Assembly: GCF_018131015.1 (NCBI RefSeq) | Contig: NZ_JAFCJJ010000002.1 | Location: 425,725-489,724 of the forward strand | Source of the DNA: Bradyrhizobium diazoefficiens | Lineage (GTDB): Bacteria > Pseudomonadota > Alphaproteobacteria > Rhizobiales > Xanthobacteraceae | DNA: 64,000 nucleotides | Direction: 5' to 3' | In this document: piece by piece, positions 26,067 through 33,666 of the stretch | Layout: each line of letters opens with the position of its first letter | Numbering within the stretch: the first letter of the stretch is position 1 | Position numbers and translations under genes: made by a program | The notes under the pieces: model-generated | What the model was told of the DNA's origin: nothing | Databases searched by the model: none | The model's input: only the letters and a program-made list of their open reading frames with translations

Positions 26067-26905
26067 GACACCCGCCCTCGATGAGCCGCTTCCATCTGCA
26101 TTCCCTGTGCCATGGTGATGCGGGGAAAGCAGTCCACCAGCCGGAATAGCGTCTCATCACAAGCAAAGCCATTGCTTGGGATGTCGGGCTTGTCCTTCAG
26201 GAAGCGGACCCTGCTCCTGCTGTCAAAGGCGGAAATAGCCGCTGCCGCAATCTGGGAATAGCTGACGTTGCAGGGATTGACGCAAGGATAGGCGCCTTCG
26301 ATCCTCATCGCGATGGCGGCCGAGACGATCCTGGCGACGTCCTGCACATGAATGAAGTTTCTCAGGGGATCATTCGAGCCAAAGAGATCTATGTCCTCAT
26401 TCCGCTCTGCCTTGTCTATGATGGCGTACAGGAACGGCTGGTGTTTGCGAAACCGCTCCCCCACACCATAGATCTGGGAAGGTTTCAGCACCGCGACCGG
26501 CAGCCGGAATTCCCTGGCGCAATACTGCGCGACGTCCTCGGAGTGACGCTTGGACAGCGCGTAGGCTCCGAAGAACGGGGAATCGCTCGCAAGGTCCGAA
26601 AAGATGCTGGAGACGTGCACGAGATGCTTCGCGCCTGCCTTTGCGCTGGCATGACAGAGCTTCATCAGGCCGAGCACGTTGACGTTCATCGCCTGCAGGC
26701 TGTCCGAAAAGGTCTTGCCCCCGAACGCTGCGGCCATGTTGACGACGCAGTCGATCCCGGCGGGAATTTCGATGTGGGGCGAGGCCAAGTCCAGTTCGAT
26801 CGCGCAACCGCTGCGCCCGGCGGTCAGCACGTCGCAACTTCCGCAAAGAAGCGGAATGAGCGTCTGTGCCAACGACGAGGTTGCGCCAACGATCAGGACT
26901 CTCAT
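26063..26905 (-). CDS. NAD-dependent epimerase/dehydratase (extended SDR)
   Basis: The protein has 280 residues. The nucleotide-binding motif is GATSSLAQ at the N-terminus; DCVVNMAAAFGG, HVSSIFS, the catalytic YALSKRHSE and VLKPSQIYGVGERF follow, the usual order for sugar nucleotide epimerases and reductases. The glycine-rich motif is GATSSLA rather than GGxGFIG, so it is a divergent member. Its start overlaps the stop of the SGNH-like gene (ATGA), and its stop overlaps the ATP-grasp start. Confidence 0.9.
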   Translation of the reverse strand: MRVLIVGATSSLAQTLIPLLCGSCDVLTAGRSGCAIELDLASPHIEIPAGIDCVVNMAAAFGGKTFSDSLQAMNVNVLGLMKLCHASAKAGAKHLVHVSSIFSDLASDSPFFGAYALSKRHSEDVAQYCAREFRLPVAVLKPSQIYGVGERFRKHQPFLYAIIDKAERNEDIDLFGSNDPLRNFIHVQDVARIVSAAIAMRIEGAYPCVNPCNVSYSQIAAAAISAFDSRSRVRFLKDKPDIPSNGFACDETLFRLVDCFPRITMAQGMQMEAAHRGRVS

Positions 26906-27843
26906 GGTCGCGCCGAACGGAGTTTCGCCTCGATTGCCCGTGTCAAGAGCCTTGGCCCGGTCCCGTCCGGCAAAAGGTGGTCGAAGTCACCAAAATGCTC
27001 GTCCGGGAATCCAGCGCCGTCGTAACAGTTCAGCATGTTGCCGAGTTGGAATTCCCCGCAGATGTCCAGCAACTCCCGGAACAGCTTGTCGGAGCCGATG
27101 CCGACGGCGTTCCGATAGTCGGAGCGAACCGGGGGAATGACGATGCAAAGGTTATGGTTCAGTTGCCTGGCGAGCCGGATGATTTTGATCAGGTACTGGT
27201 TGGCGTCACTGTTCGTCCACTTGAGGTGATCGCTCACCCGGCGCGCCGCCCCGTAACTATCCGGAATCACGATCTGCACCCATTTGGGGAGGAACCCGTG
27301 CCTTCCGTCCATCTGGATCGCGAAATCGGCGAAGGCGTCCTGGATCTGGTCCGAGAGCGTGGCGAAACGCTCGTCCTCGAATTTCAGCCCCAGAGAAAAC
27401 AATCCATTGAGGGCAGGCGAGAGGATCTTTTCCGACCGGGTGTTTTCCATGAAGAAGCCGGCCGAAAACACCGAGTAGAAAACGACGACGTTCTTTAGGC
27501 GCGGCGCCTGCCTGCTGATCGTTTCGTACAGCGCATAGGAATGCTTCAGGTCCTGCGTTCTGCTGCAGAGATTGAACGAGCCGCGGCAGTACTGCGGATC
27601 GAAGCCATGGTCGCCATGCGACGAGCCGAGTGCCAGGGTCTGCAACTCGCCGATGTCCTCACGGAGCATGGCTCTTTTCGCAGCGAGCAGCACGATCGCA
27701 TCCTTGAGCGGGCCGGTGACGAAACTTTCCAGGAAAGCGTTGGTCTTGGGGTCCAGGACGGCATCCGTCTTGGCTTCCAAAATCTTGGCTTCCAAGTTCT
27801 TGGCGTCCAAAATCTTGGCGTCCAAAATCTGCCCTTCTGCCAT
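26902..27843 (-). CDS. SGNH/GDSL-hydrolase-like protein with N-terminal pentapeptide repeat
   Basis: The protein has 313 residues and is the first gene of the seven-gene operon. Residues 6-25 are four copies of a (I/N)L(D/E)AK pentapeptide, with a degenerate fifth (VLDPK) at 29-33. After a helical linker, LALGSSHGDHGFDP at 71-84 resembles the nucleophile block of SGNH esterases, and FGDFDH at 284-289 resembles the DxxH block (Asp286, His289). No signal peptide is seen. The role could be O-acyl removal or transfer on a sugar. The domain call is by motif only and moderately sure. ATG 27843 is preferred over an upstream start, whose extra residues look non-coding. Confidence 0.6.
   Translation of the reverse strand: MAEGQILDAKILDAKNLEAKILEAKTDAVLDPKTNAFLESFVTGPLKDAIVLLAAKRAMLREDIGELQTLALGSSHGDHGFDPQYCRGSFNLCSRTQDLKHSYALYETISRQAPRLKNVVVFYSVFSAGFFMENTRSEKILSPALNGLFSLGLKFEDERFATLSDQIQDAFADFAIQMDGRHGFLPKWVQIVIPDSYGAARRVSDHLKWTNSDANQYLIKIIRLARQLNHNLCIVIPPVRSDYRNAVGIGSDKLFRELLDICGEFQLGNMLNCYDGAGFPDEHFGDFDHLLPDGTGPRLLTRAIEAKLRSARP
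27769..27828. repeat. 15-bp tandem repeat, four copies, within CDS
   Basis: Four consecutive units of CTTGGC(G/T)TCCAA(A/G)(A/T)T run from 27769 to 27828; units 3 and 4 are identical. A degenerate unit lies at 27745-27759. The period of 15 keeps the frame and encodes the (I/N)L(D/E)AK repeats of the overlapping gene. Identical neighbouring units indicate recent slippage. Confidence 0.9.
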
Positions 27844-28076
27844 GGGAGTTTTGCTTTCCCGAAAATTGCCAAGCGAAGCGTCACCCTGATCTTGATTCGA
27901 ACGAATTGCAACGCGTGAGCCGGGATGGCGGCTGTAGGAGGCAAGCCTCGCGCAAGCTGTTGTTCGCGATTTCGCGCGCGTGTCGAACGTGACGCTCGGC
28001 AAGCAAGTACCGTCGCCGCAATGATGGCTGCAATGCTTTGGGAATGCCGTGGTCTTACGGGCCGAGGGGAGCGGCG

Positions 28077-29966
28077 TCAGCCCATCAGCTCGGCCGCCGG
28101 AGCGGCCTGGCCAGGGCTGCTTTCATCACGCCAGAACCAGACGGCGACGGTGCCGGAGCGGCCACGAACCGGCGTGTCGATCGGACCTCTCAGCGTGCTG
28201 TCGGGATCGCCGAGATAGTCGGCGGCAACGAGCAGCGCATCGCTGAGCGCAAGCCGCACGTCGTTCTGGGCGGCGACCTCCATCAGCCGGCTCGCCACGT
28301 TCACGGTGTCGCCGGTTGCGGTGATGTGCTGGTGGCTGCCGCCGAGGCGCGAGGCGACGATCGGCCCGCAATGCGCGCCGATCTTGAAGCCGAGCTGACC
28401 ACGGATCGCTGACGGCAGCGCCGCAATCCAGCGATCGACGCTACGATGCAGGTCGATGGCGCACTGAAGCGCACGCGTGCCGTCATCGGGCATCGCGCCG
28501 GGCAGGCCGAACAGGATCATGGCGCCGTCGCCGAGGAAGCCGGTGATGATGCCGCCATTGTCGATCGCCGCCTTGTCGATCAGCGCGTGAAAGGCCTTCA
28601 GCAGATCGCGCAGCGCATCCGGATCGGTGCGCTCGCTCAGCGCCGTGAAGCCGGAGAGGTCGATGAAGATCACGGACGCGTCCTGCCGGACCGGCCTTGC
28701 CAGGAAATCCGGATCGCGCGCCAGCCATTCCTGCACGGCGGGCGCCTGGAATTGCGCGAGCGAGCGGCTCCTGGCCGCGAGATACTCCGTGCGGCGGCCG
28801 CCCGCCCACAATTGCACGCCGGCGAACACTGCGACCGGCGGCACCGCGGCGGCCAGCGTGGTCGCAGCGTTCAGCCAGATGCCGTGCGTGAAGGCGTACA
28901 GATTGAGCGCGGCCCAGCCGATCATCACCGTGGCCGCGGCGAGCAGGCCGATCGCGCTGCGCTGCCAGGCGAGCAATCCCACCAGCAGGAGCGGCAGCAG
29001 GATCGCGGTCAGCGCATCGGCAATGTGAACCCTGCGGTCGCGCACAATGCCGTCGCCGGCGATGAGATGGGTGATCGCAGTCGAGACCACCTCGACGCCC
29101 GGCATCAATGAATCGAACGGCGTCGGGAAGAAATCGCCGCCGCCGGCCACCGAGGCGCCGATCACGACGATCCGGTTCTCGATCGCGGCGCGATCGAGGT
29201 TGCCGTCAAAAATGCTCTGCGCGCTCACGGTGCGGATGGTGCGGCGCGGCCCGTAATAGGTGATCGGCAGCGCGAAATCGGTGTCGGTGGCGACCTGGCG
29301 GTCGCCGAGCATGAGGCGGTCGGGGGCGATCGTCAGAGGCTTGTCGAGCGCGCGGCTCGCCACCCGCAGCGGGAACGACAGCTCGACCTTGTCGTCGGTG
29401 CGGAACAGCATCGGGACCGAGAGGGGAGATCCCGACTGCCCCGTCGCGACGTTGACGATGCCGACATCGGCGTGATCGGCGAACGCCGGCAGCGGCAGCA
29501 GGAAGCGCTCCGCCCGGGGCAGCACGGCGAGCGGACCCTGGCTTGACGGCGCCACGGTTTCGCTGGCGCCCGGGAAGATCGCGGCGGCCGCCAGCACCAT
29601 CGGGCCGGTCGCGAGCGTCTGGGCGAGCGTGGCGTCGCCGATCGCGGCGCTGCGATCGACCAGGAGAAGATCGATCGCGACGACCTTCGGCTTGAACTGC
29701 ACGATGGTGTCGACGACACGGGCGAGATCGGCGCGTGGCATCGGATAGGTGCCGCCGCGTTTCACCACGGTATCGTCGATCGCCACGATGGTGACGAGAT
29801 CGGGCGGCCGTTGCGCGCCGCGGGCGAGCGTCCGCAGGTCCGTGAGCGTCGCCTCCAGGCGATCGAGAAAGCGCAGATTGCCATGGGCGTAGCCGGCATA
29901 GATGCCGGCCCCCCACAACGCGGTGAGGACCAGGACCACCAGGATCTGAACGCGTCGGCTCTTCAT
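28077..29966 (-). CDS. CHASE2-domain adenylate cyclase
   Basis: The protein has 629 residues. One N-terminal membrane helix precedes a periplasmic CHASE2 domain (residues 40-300; VTIVAIDDTVVKRGG, VVAIDLLLVDRSA, ENRIVVIGASVAGGGDFFPTPFDSLMPGVEV). Three membrane helices follow, then a class III cyclase domain with metal aspartates Asp436 (IFIDLSGFTAL) and Asp480 (GDGAMILFG), and GDTVNVASRL. It should make cAMP in response to a periplasmic signal. It lies 24 bases after a secreted FecR-domain gene, a pairing common in alphaproteobacteria, so FecR is probably part of the sensor. The preceding TTG is not needed as start. Confidence 0.94.
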   Translation of the reverse strand: MKSRRVQILVVLVLTALWGAGIYAGYAHGNLRFLDRLEATLTDLRTLARGAQRPPDLVTIVAIDDTVVKRGGTYPMPRADLARVVDTIVQFKPKVVAIDLLLVDRSAAIGDATLAQTLATGPMVLAAAAIFPGASETVAPSSQGPLAVLPRAERFLLPLPAFADHADVGIVNVATGQSGSPLSVPMLFRTDDKVELSFPLRVASRALDKPLTIAPDRLMLGDRQVATDTDFALPITYYGPRRTIRTVSAQSIFDGNLDRAAIENRIVVIGASVAGGGDFFPTPFDSLMPGVEVVSTAITHLIAGDGIVRDRRVHIADALTAILLPLLLVGLLAWQRSAIGLLAAATVMIGWAALNLYAFTHGIWLNAATTLAAAVPPVAVFAGVQLWAGGRRTEYLAARSRSLAQFQAPAVQEWLARDPDFLARPVRQDASVIFIDLSGFTALSERTDPDALRDLLKAFHALIDKAAIDNGGIITGFLGDGAMILFGLPGAMPDDGTRALQCAIDLHRSVDRWIAALPSAIRGQLGFKIGAHCGPIVASRLGGSHQHITATGDTVNVASRLMEVAAQNDVRLALSDALLVAADYLGDPDSTLRGPIDTPVRGRSGTVAVWFWRDESSPGQAAPAAELMG

Positions 29967-29990
29967 CAAATCGTACTGCTTGCCGCTATC

Positions 29991-30509
29991 CTATTGCCCG
30001 AGTCTCGCCATCAGGGCGTCGATGCGGGGCTGGCCCCAGCGCTTGACCTCGAGCTTGCCAGTCGCCTCGACGTCGACGCCGTCACCGGGCCCGAGCGCAA
30101 CGGCGTTTCCGCCCGTCCTGCGGTTCACGCCGACCCGGCCATCGGCGACGAACACCGAGGTCTTGGTCTCGGCGACGTCGACCGCCCAGCGCGTGCCGCG
30201 CACCGCGGCGATCGCCTGCGGCGTGAACACCTTGAACCGGGTGCCGCCGGACCTTTTGGGAACCTCGATCAGCAGGGCCTTGCTGCTCAGCTCGACGGCA
30301 TCAATATGTCCGTCGCGGTTGGCGTCCTTAAGTTCAAATCGGGCGCCATTTTCGGCAACGATGGTGATGCCGTTGTCGCAGCGCCAGGATTGCGCGCCGG
30401 CGCCCGCCGGAGACGGCGTGCAGCCCGCGGCAGTCTGTGCGGCGGCGGGTCCCATCAGAAGAAACGAGCAGGCGAGGGCGAAAATTCCGGCGCAAGCAAC
30501 CCGTCCCAT
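29991..30509 (-). CDS. Secreted FecR-domain protein
   Basis: The protein has 172 residues. A signal peptide (GRVACAGIFALACSFLLMGPAAAQ) is followed by a FecR-type beta domain: ITIVAENGARFELKDANRDG, FKVFTPQAIAAVRGTRWAVDVAETKTSVFVADGRVGV and a closing LGPGDGVDVEATG. FecR domains sense or transmit signals in the periplasm; no FecI sigma factor or TonB receptor is nearby. ATG 30509 is favoured by GGAGG five bases upstream. It is the first gene of a pair with the CHASE2 cyclase. Confidence 0.9.
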   Translation of the reverse strand: MGRVACAGIFALACSFLLMGPAAAQTAAGCTPSPAGAGAQSWRCDNGITIVAENGARFELKDANRDGHIDAVELSSKALLIEVPKRSGGTRFKVFTPQAIAAVRGTRWAVDVAETKTSVFVADGRVGVNRRTGGNAVALGPGDGVDVEATGKLEVKRWGQPRIDALMARLGQ

Positions 30510-31048
30510 GCCAGCCTCCATCACAACGCGCGGCACAATATCAAGATCGAGCCGATGTTGATACGGTACCGTATCACAGCCGGAGGCTGCTGGAAGCCAG
30601 CTATTTTGCCGCGCTCTCCATTTCCAGACCGCTCACGATCAACTTTCGGTCAGGCGGCATTCTCGATCGCCGCCTGCGGGCAGCGGCATCGCGTGCGCGG
30701 CGCACGCCAGCCTCGCGCAATGCCCGAAGGCTAGGGTCGAGGCGATTCGAAGACCACGAAAAAGACGTGGTTGGATGCGTGAAGGAACGGCGCCGGCGAG
30801 GCCTCGAATCCGCTGCTGAATCGGCCTCGAAACATGGTTAACAGCTTCGACTAAGTCCGTAATTCTGCGGGTTTATTCTCGATTTGGGACAGCGTTAACG
30901 CGTTGCCTCAGATTGGCCCGAACTTAATCCGCATTTAACTAAAAGTCGCCTTAATGACGCTCCGACCCTCTGCGAGATGCAGTTCCGGAAACGTGACCAG
31001 CGGCACTTCGAAGGGGGACTGAGTGACACCGTCCTGGACGCAAGGCGA
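30510..31048. other. Intergenic region between divergent FecR and DUF2778 genes
   Basis: These 539 bases hold no convincing gene; the open frames across it have poor codon use and no ribosome sites. It contains one strong palindrome near the FecR end. The stretch 30840-30960 is noticeably richer in A and T than its surroundings and probably carries the promoter of the DUF2778 gene. Confidence 0.6.
30559..30576. promoter_or_regulatory. 18-base perfect palindrome, likely operator
   Basis: TGATACGGTACCGTATCA is perfectly self-complementary and lies 50 bases upstream of the FecR start, where an operator would control the FecR-cyclase pair. The form fits a TetR-type or similar dimeric regulator. 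No regulator gene is adjacent. Confidence 0.6.
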
Positions 31049-32194
31049 ATGAGTACGAGTATCGCTGCGCAGAGTAACGCGGCACTGCAGTTCAAAAAAT
31101 CTTCGCGGAAATCTTCCCGGAAAATGACCACTCAAAATGCGCTCGCCGCCGCGGCGATCGGCTGCGCCGTGCTCGGCGCCGGCTGGACCGTCTACAGCAA
31201 CATCCTCGGTTCGAGCGTCTATCCGACCGTCGGCAGCATCGGTTACGACGAGCCCGTGATCAAGCGCGCGCCCAAGGTCGCGTTGCGCGAGGCGGGGGCG
31301 GCCGTCCGGGAAACCTTTGCGCTGCTGCCCGACCGGCTGCAGGTGGCCGCGCCGATTTCGCGCGAGGCGTTCAACGAGCGTTTTGCAGCGGCTGCGACGC
31401 AGGGCGTGGAATCGAACGCGGCGAGCGCCGCGCCGGCCGCCAGGGTTGCCGAGGTCAAGGACGCGCCGAAGCCAAGCGTGATCGCGAAGGTCGCCGAGGT
31501 GCTGAAGCCGGCCGCTGCCAAAATTGCCGACGCCGCCAAGGCGAAGCGCACGGAGGCCCCGGTGCAGATGGCTTCGGCCGACCCGGCCACGATCGTGCCG
31601 GCGCCCGAAGCGAAATCGAAATCCTTCACCGACCGCGCCAAGGCCGCGGTGATGTCGATCACCGGACCGCGCCAGTCGATGGTGGACAAACTCTGGGGCA
31701 AGCGCGAGCCGTCCGGCGGGCTGCTCGCCTATGCCTCGGCCGACGCCAGCATCACCGCCGCCATTGCGCCGAAGGAACAGAACCCGATGTTCGGCGGCGC
31801 GCCGCCCTATGAGCGCGACACCGCGGTCTACGACATCACCGCCAGGACGGTTTACCTGCCCGACGGCACCAGGCTCGAGGCGCATTCCGGCCTCGGCTCC
31901 AATCTCGACGATCCGCGCTCGCAGCGCCAGCGCATGCGCGGCGTGACACCGCCGCACATCTACACGCTGAAGCCGCGCGAGGCGCTGTTCCACGGCGTGC
32001 CGGCGCTGCGCCTCACCCCGATCGGCGGCGAGAGCGCGATCTACGGCCGCGACGGCCTGCTCGCCCACACCTTCATGCTCGGGCCGAACGGCGATTCCAA
32101 CGGCTGCGTGTCGTTCAAGGACTATTACGCGTTCCTCGACGCCTACCGCAACAAGGGCATCCGCAAGCTCGCGGTGCTGGCGCGGGTCGAGTGA
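31049..32194 (+). CDS. DUF2778 domain protein (L,D-transpeptidase-like), membrane anchored
   Basis: The protein has 381 residues. A short Ser/Lys-rich cytoplasmic tail precedes a single membrane helix (ALAAAAIGCAVLGAGWTVYSNIL). An Ala/Lys/Pro-rich periplasmic linker of about 170 residues follows, then a C-terminal DUF2778 domain (AVYDITARTVYLPDGTRLEAHSG, PPHIYTLKPREALFHG). His340 and Cys353 in HTFMLGPNGDSNGC resemble the His-Cys dyad of L,D-transpeptidases, suggesting a role in cell-wall peptide cross-linking or cleavage. ATG 31049 follows AAGGCGA; ATG 30977 is an alternative, adding 24 residues. Confidence 0.85.
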   Translation: MSTSIAAQSNAALQFKKSSRKSSRKMTTQNALAAAAIGCAVLGAGWTVYSNILGSSVYPTVGSIGYDEPVIKRAPKVALREAGAAVRETFALLPDRLQVAAPISREAFNERFAAAATQGVESNAASAAPAARVAEVKDAPKPSVIAKVAEVLKPAAAKIADAAKAKRTEAPVQMASADPATIVPAPEAKSKSFTDRAKAAVMSITGPRQSMVDKLWGKREPSGGLLAYASADASITAAIAPKEQNPMFGGAPPYERDTAVYDITARTVYLPDGTRLEAHSGLGSNLDDPRSQRQRMRGVTPPHIYTLKPREALFHGVPALRLTPIGGESAIYGRDGLLAHTFMLGPNGDSNGCVSFKDYYAFLDAYRNKGIRKLAVLARVE

Positions 32195-32200
32195 TCCGCG

Positions 32201-32289
32201 CCTGAAGCGCGATGAGTCATCGCGCTTCAGGTTGTTGTTCAAGCATGATCTTTTCGGAAAACCGCTTCGCACTTTTCCGGATCATGCTT
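32201..32289. repeat. Two-hairpin intergenic repeat, family B
   Basis: The first hairpin is a near-perfect 15-base inverted repeat, CCTGAAGCGCGATGA at 32201-32215 and its complement at 32217-32231, followed by TTGTTGTTC. The second pairs AAGCATGAT (32241-32249) with ATCATGCTT (32281-32289) and has an inner CGGAAAA/TTTTCCG stem. It separates two convergent genes and overlaps the last base of the GST stop codon. It is probably a dispersed repeat that also terminates transcription both ways. Confidence 0.8.
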
Positions 32290-32918
32290 TAGGCCGCGAC
32301 GGCCTTGCGCAGCGCCATCTCCGTTGCGATCGCTTCCTTCACTGCGGGACGCGCCTGCATGCGCTCGAGATATGAGGCGATCGGCGGAAACTGGGCGATG
32401 TCGACACCTGCAGGCCGGAGCAGCAGCAAGGCCCAGGCGAGGTGGGCATCCGCGATCGTGAACCTGCTCCCGACGAGGAATTCCCTGTCCGCAAGATGCG
32501 CTGACGGCACCGACAATGTCTGCGTGATCCGCGCGCGCGGCTTGGCCAGCGAGCCGTCGTCCTTGTACCAGAAGGTCGGGAACAGGAACGCCTTGTGGAT
32601 CTCGGCGCCGATGAAGCTCAGCCATTCCTGCAGGCGATAGCGGTCGGGATCGCCGAAGCGCGGCGCAAGGCCCGCTTCGGGCCTGAGGTCTGCGATGTAT
32701 TGCAGCACCGCGGCGCTCTCGGTGAGGTGCTCGCCGTTCTCCAGCACCAGCACCGGCACCGCGCCCTTCGGCGCGACGGCGCGAAAATCGCCGTCGTCCT
32801 CGACGCGCGTCTTGGTCCAGAGATTGACCTGGCGGTAGCGGGCCTGAAGGCCCGCCTCCATCAGCGCGATGCGGCTCGACAGCGAGCAGGCCAGCGGCGA
32901 GAAATAGAGCTGCAGCAT
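32289..32918 (-). CDS. Glutathione S-transferase family protein
   Basis: The protein has 209 residues. The N-terminal thioredoxin-like domain starts LQLYFSPLACSLSSRIALMEAG, with the cis-proline strand GAVPVLVLENGEHLTESAAVLQYIAD, which binds glutathione. The helical C-terminal domain has LVGSRFTIADAHLAWALLLL. The active residue is likely a Ser or Cys in the SPLACS segment. It follows the isochorismatase gene by 19 bases and is probably cotranscribed with it, which suggests a shared detoxification role. Confidence 0.92.
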   Translation of the reverse strand: MLQLYFSPLACSLSSRIALMEAGLQARYRQVNLWTKTRVEDDGDFRAVAPKGAVPVLVLENGEHLTESAAVLQYIADLRPEAGLAPRFGDPDRYRLQEWLSFIGAEIHKAFLFPTFWYKDDGSLAKPRARITQTLSVPSAHLADREFLVGSRFTIADAHLAWALLLLRPAGVDIAQFPPIASYLERMQARPAVKEAIATEMALRKAVAA

Positions 32919-32937
32919 GTGGTTCGCTCCGCGTTGT

Positions 32938-33531
32938 TCAGTTTAATGCGCCGGTCTGCGTGATGATCGCGAAGCGGTCCGACAGCTCGGCCAGCGCGAC
33001 CTTCTGAATGGTCCGCGCCGCAAGCGTGCCGCCGCGCCCGTCGGGCAGGTCGCGGCTGGCGCAGGCATCGGCCGCGATGGTGGTGCGCAAGCCAAGGTCG
33101 AGCGCGGCGCGCGCCGTCGAGCTCACGCACATGTGGGTCATGAACCCCGCCAGCACGATGTTCTTGCGCCCGGTCGCGGCGATCAGCGCCTGCAAATCGG
33201 TGCCGGCGAAGGCGTTGGGCAAGCCCTTCTCGATCACCCGTTCGCCAACAAGCGGCGCCAGGCTGTCCACGATCGCGCCGCGCTCGGCCTCGCGGTCGAA
33301 CAGGCCGCCGGCGCGGCCCTTGTGTGCGACGTGGAAGATCGCGGCGCCGCCTTGTCTTGCGCGGGCGAGCAGGCCAGCGGTCGCGGCGATCGCGCGGTCT
33401 GCGTCCGGCAGCGCCAGCGGGCCGGTGCGATATTCGTTCTGAATGTCGATCAGCACGAGGCAGGCCTCGGACAGTTTTGGCGGATTGAGATCGGCGCCGG
33501 CGAGTTCGAGCAGGGTCTTTGGAGCGGTCAT
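32938..33531 (-). CDS. Isochorismatase-family cysteine hydrolase
   Basis: The protein has 197 residues with the Asp-Lys-Cys triad: Asp29 in VLIDIQNEY, Lys102 in IEKGLPNAF and Cys135 in GFMTHMCVSSTARAALDLG. The cis-peptide segment before the cysteine is typical. Members hydrolyse amides such as nicotinamide or N-carbamoyl compounds, or vinyl ethers; the substrate cannot be told. It is transcribed divergently from a LysR regulator across 135 bases that hold a palindrome, so it is probably that regulator's target. Confidence 0.92.
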   Translation of the reverse strand: MTAPKTLLELAGADLNPPKLSEACLVLIDIQNEYRTGPLALPDADRAIAATAGLLARARQGGAAIFHVAHKGRAGGLFDREAERGAIVDSLAPLVGERVIEKGLPNAFAGTDLQALIAATGRKNIVLAGFMTHMCVSSTARAALDLGLRTTIAADACASRDLPDGRGGTLAARTIQKVALAELSDRFAIITQTGALN

Positions 33532-33606
33532 GCTGGGTCAGGCCTTCCTGGAAGTCTCGGATGAGGCGACCTTAGCGCGGCGGCGGCCTGCCAATGTGCA
33601 GGACTA

Positions 33607-33625
33607 TTGCAGCAGGTGGCTGCAA
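33607..33625. promoter_or_regulatory. Inverted repeat, candidate LysR binding site
   Basis: TTGCAGC-N5-GCTGCAA has perfect 7-base arms in the intergenic region of the divergent isochorismatase and LysR genes, 42 bases before the LysR start. A related TTTGCAG follows at 33627-33633. Position and size fit a LysR recognition site controlling both genes, although the classical T-N11-A form is not exact. Confidence 0.6.
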
Positions 33626-33666
33626 ATTTGCAGGATGGAGGCCGGCCTGCTAGGCTTACGCCCACG

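Noticed and set aside
27745..27828. Tandem repeats as a CRISPR array
   Set aside because: The units are contiguous 15-mers without spacers and keep a reading frame; no cas genes are present.
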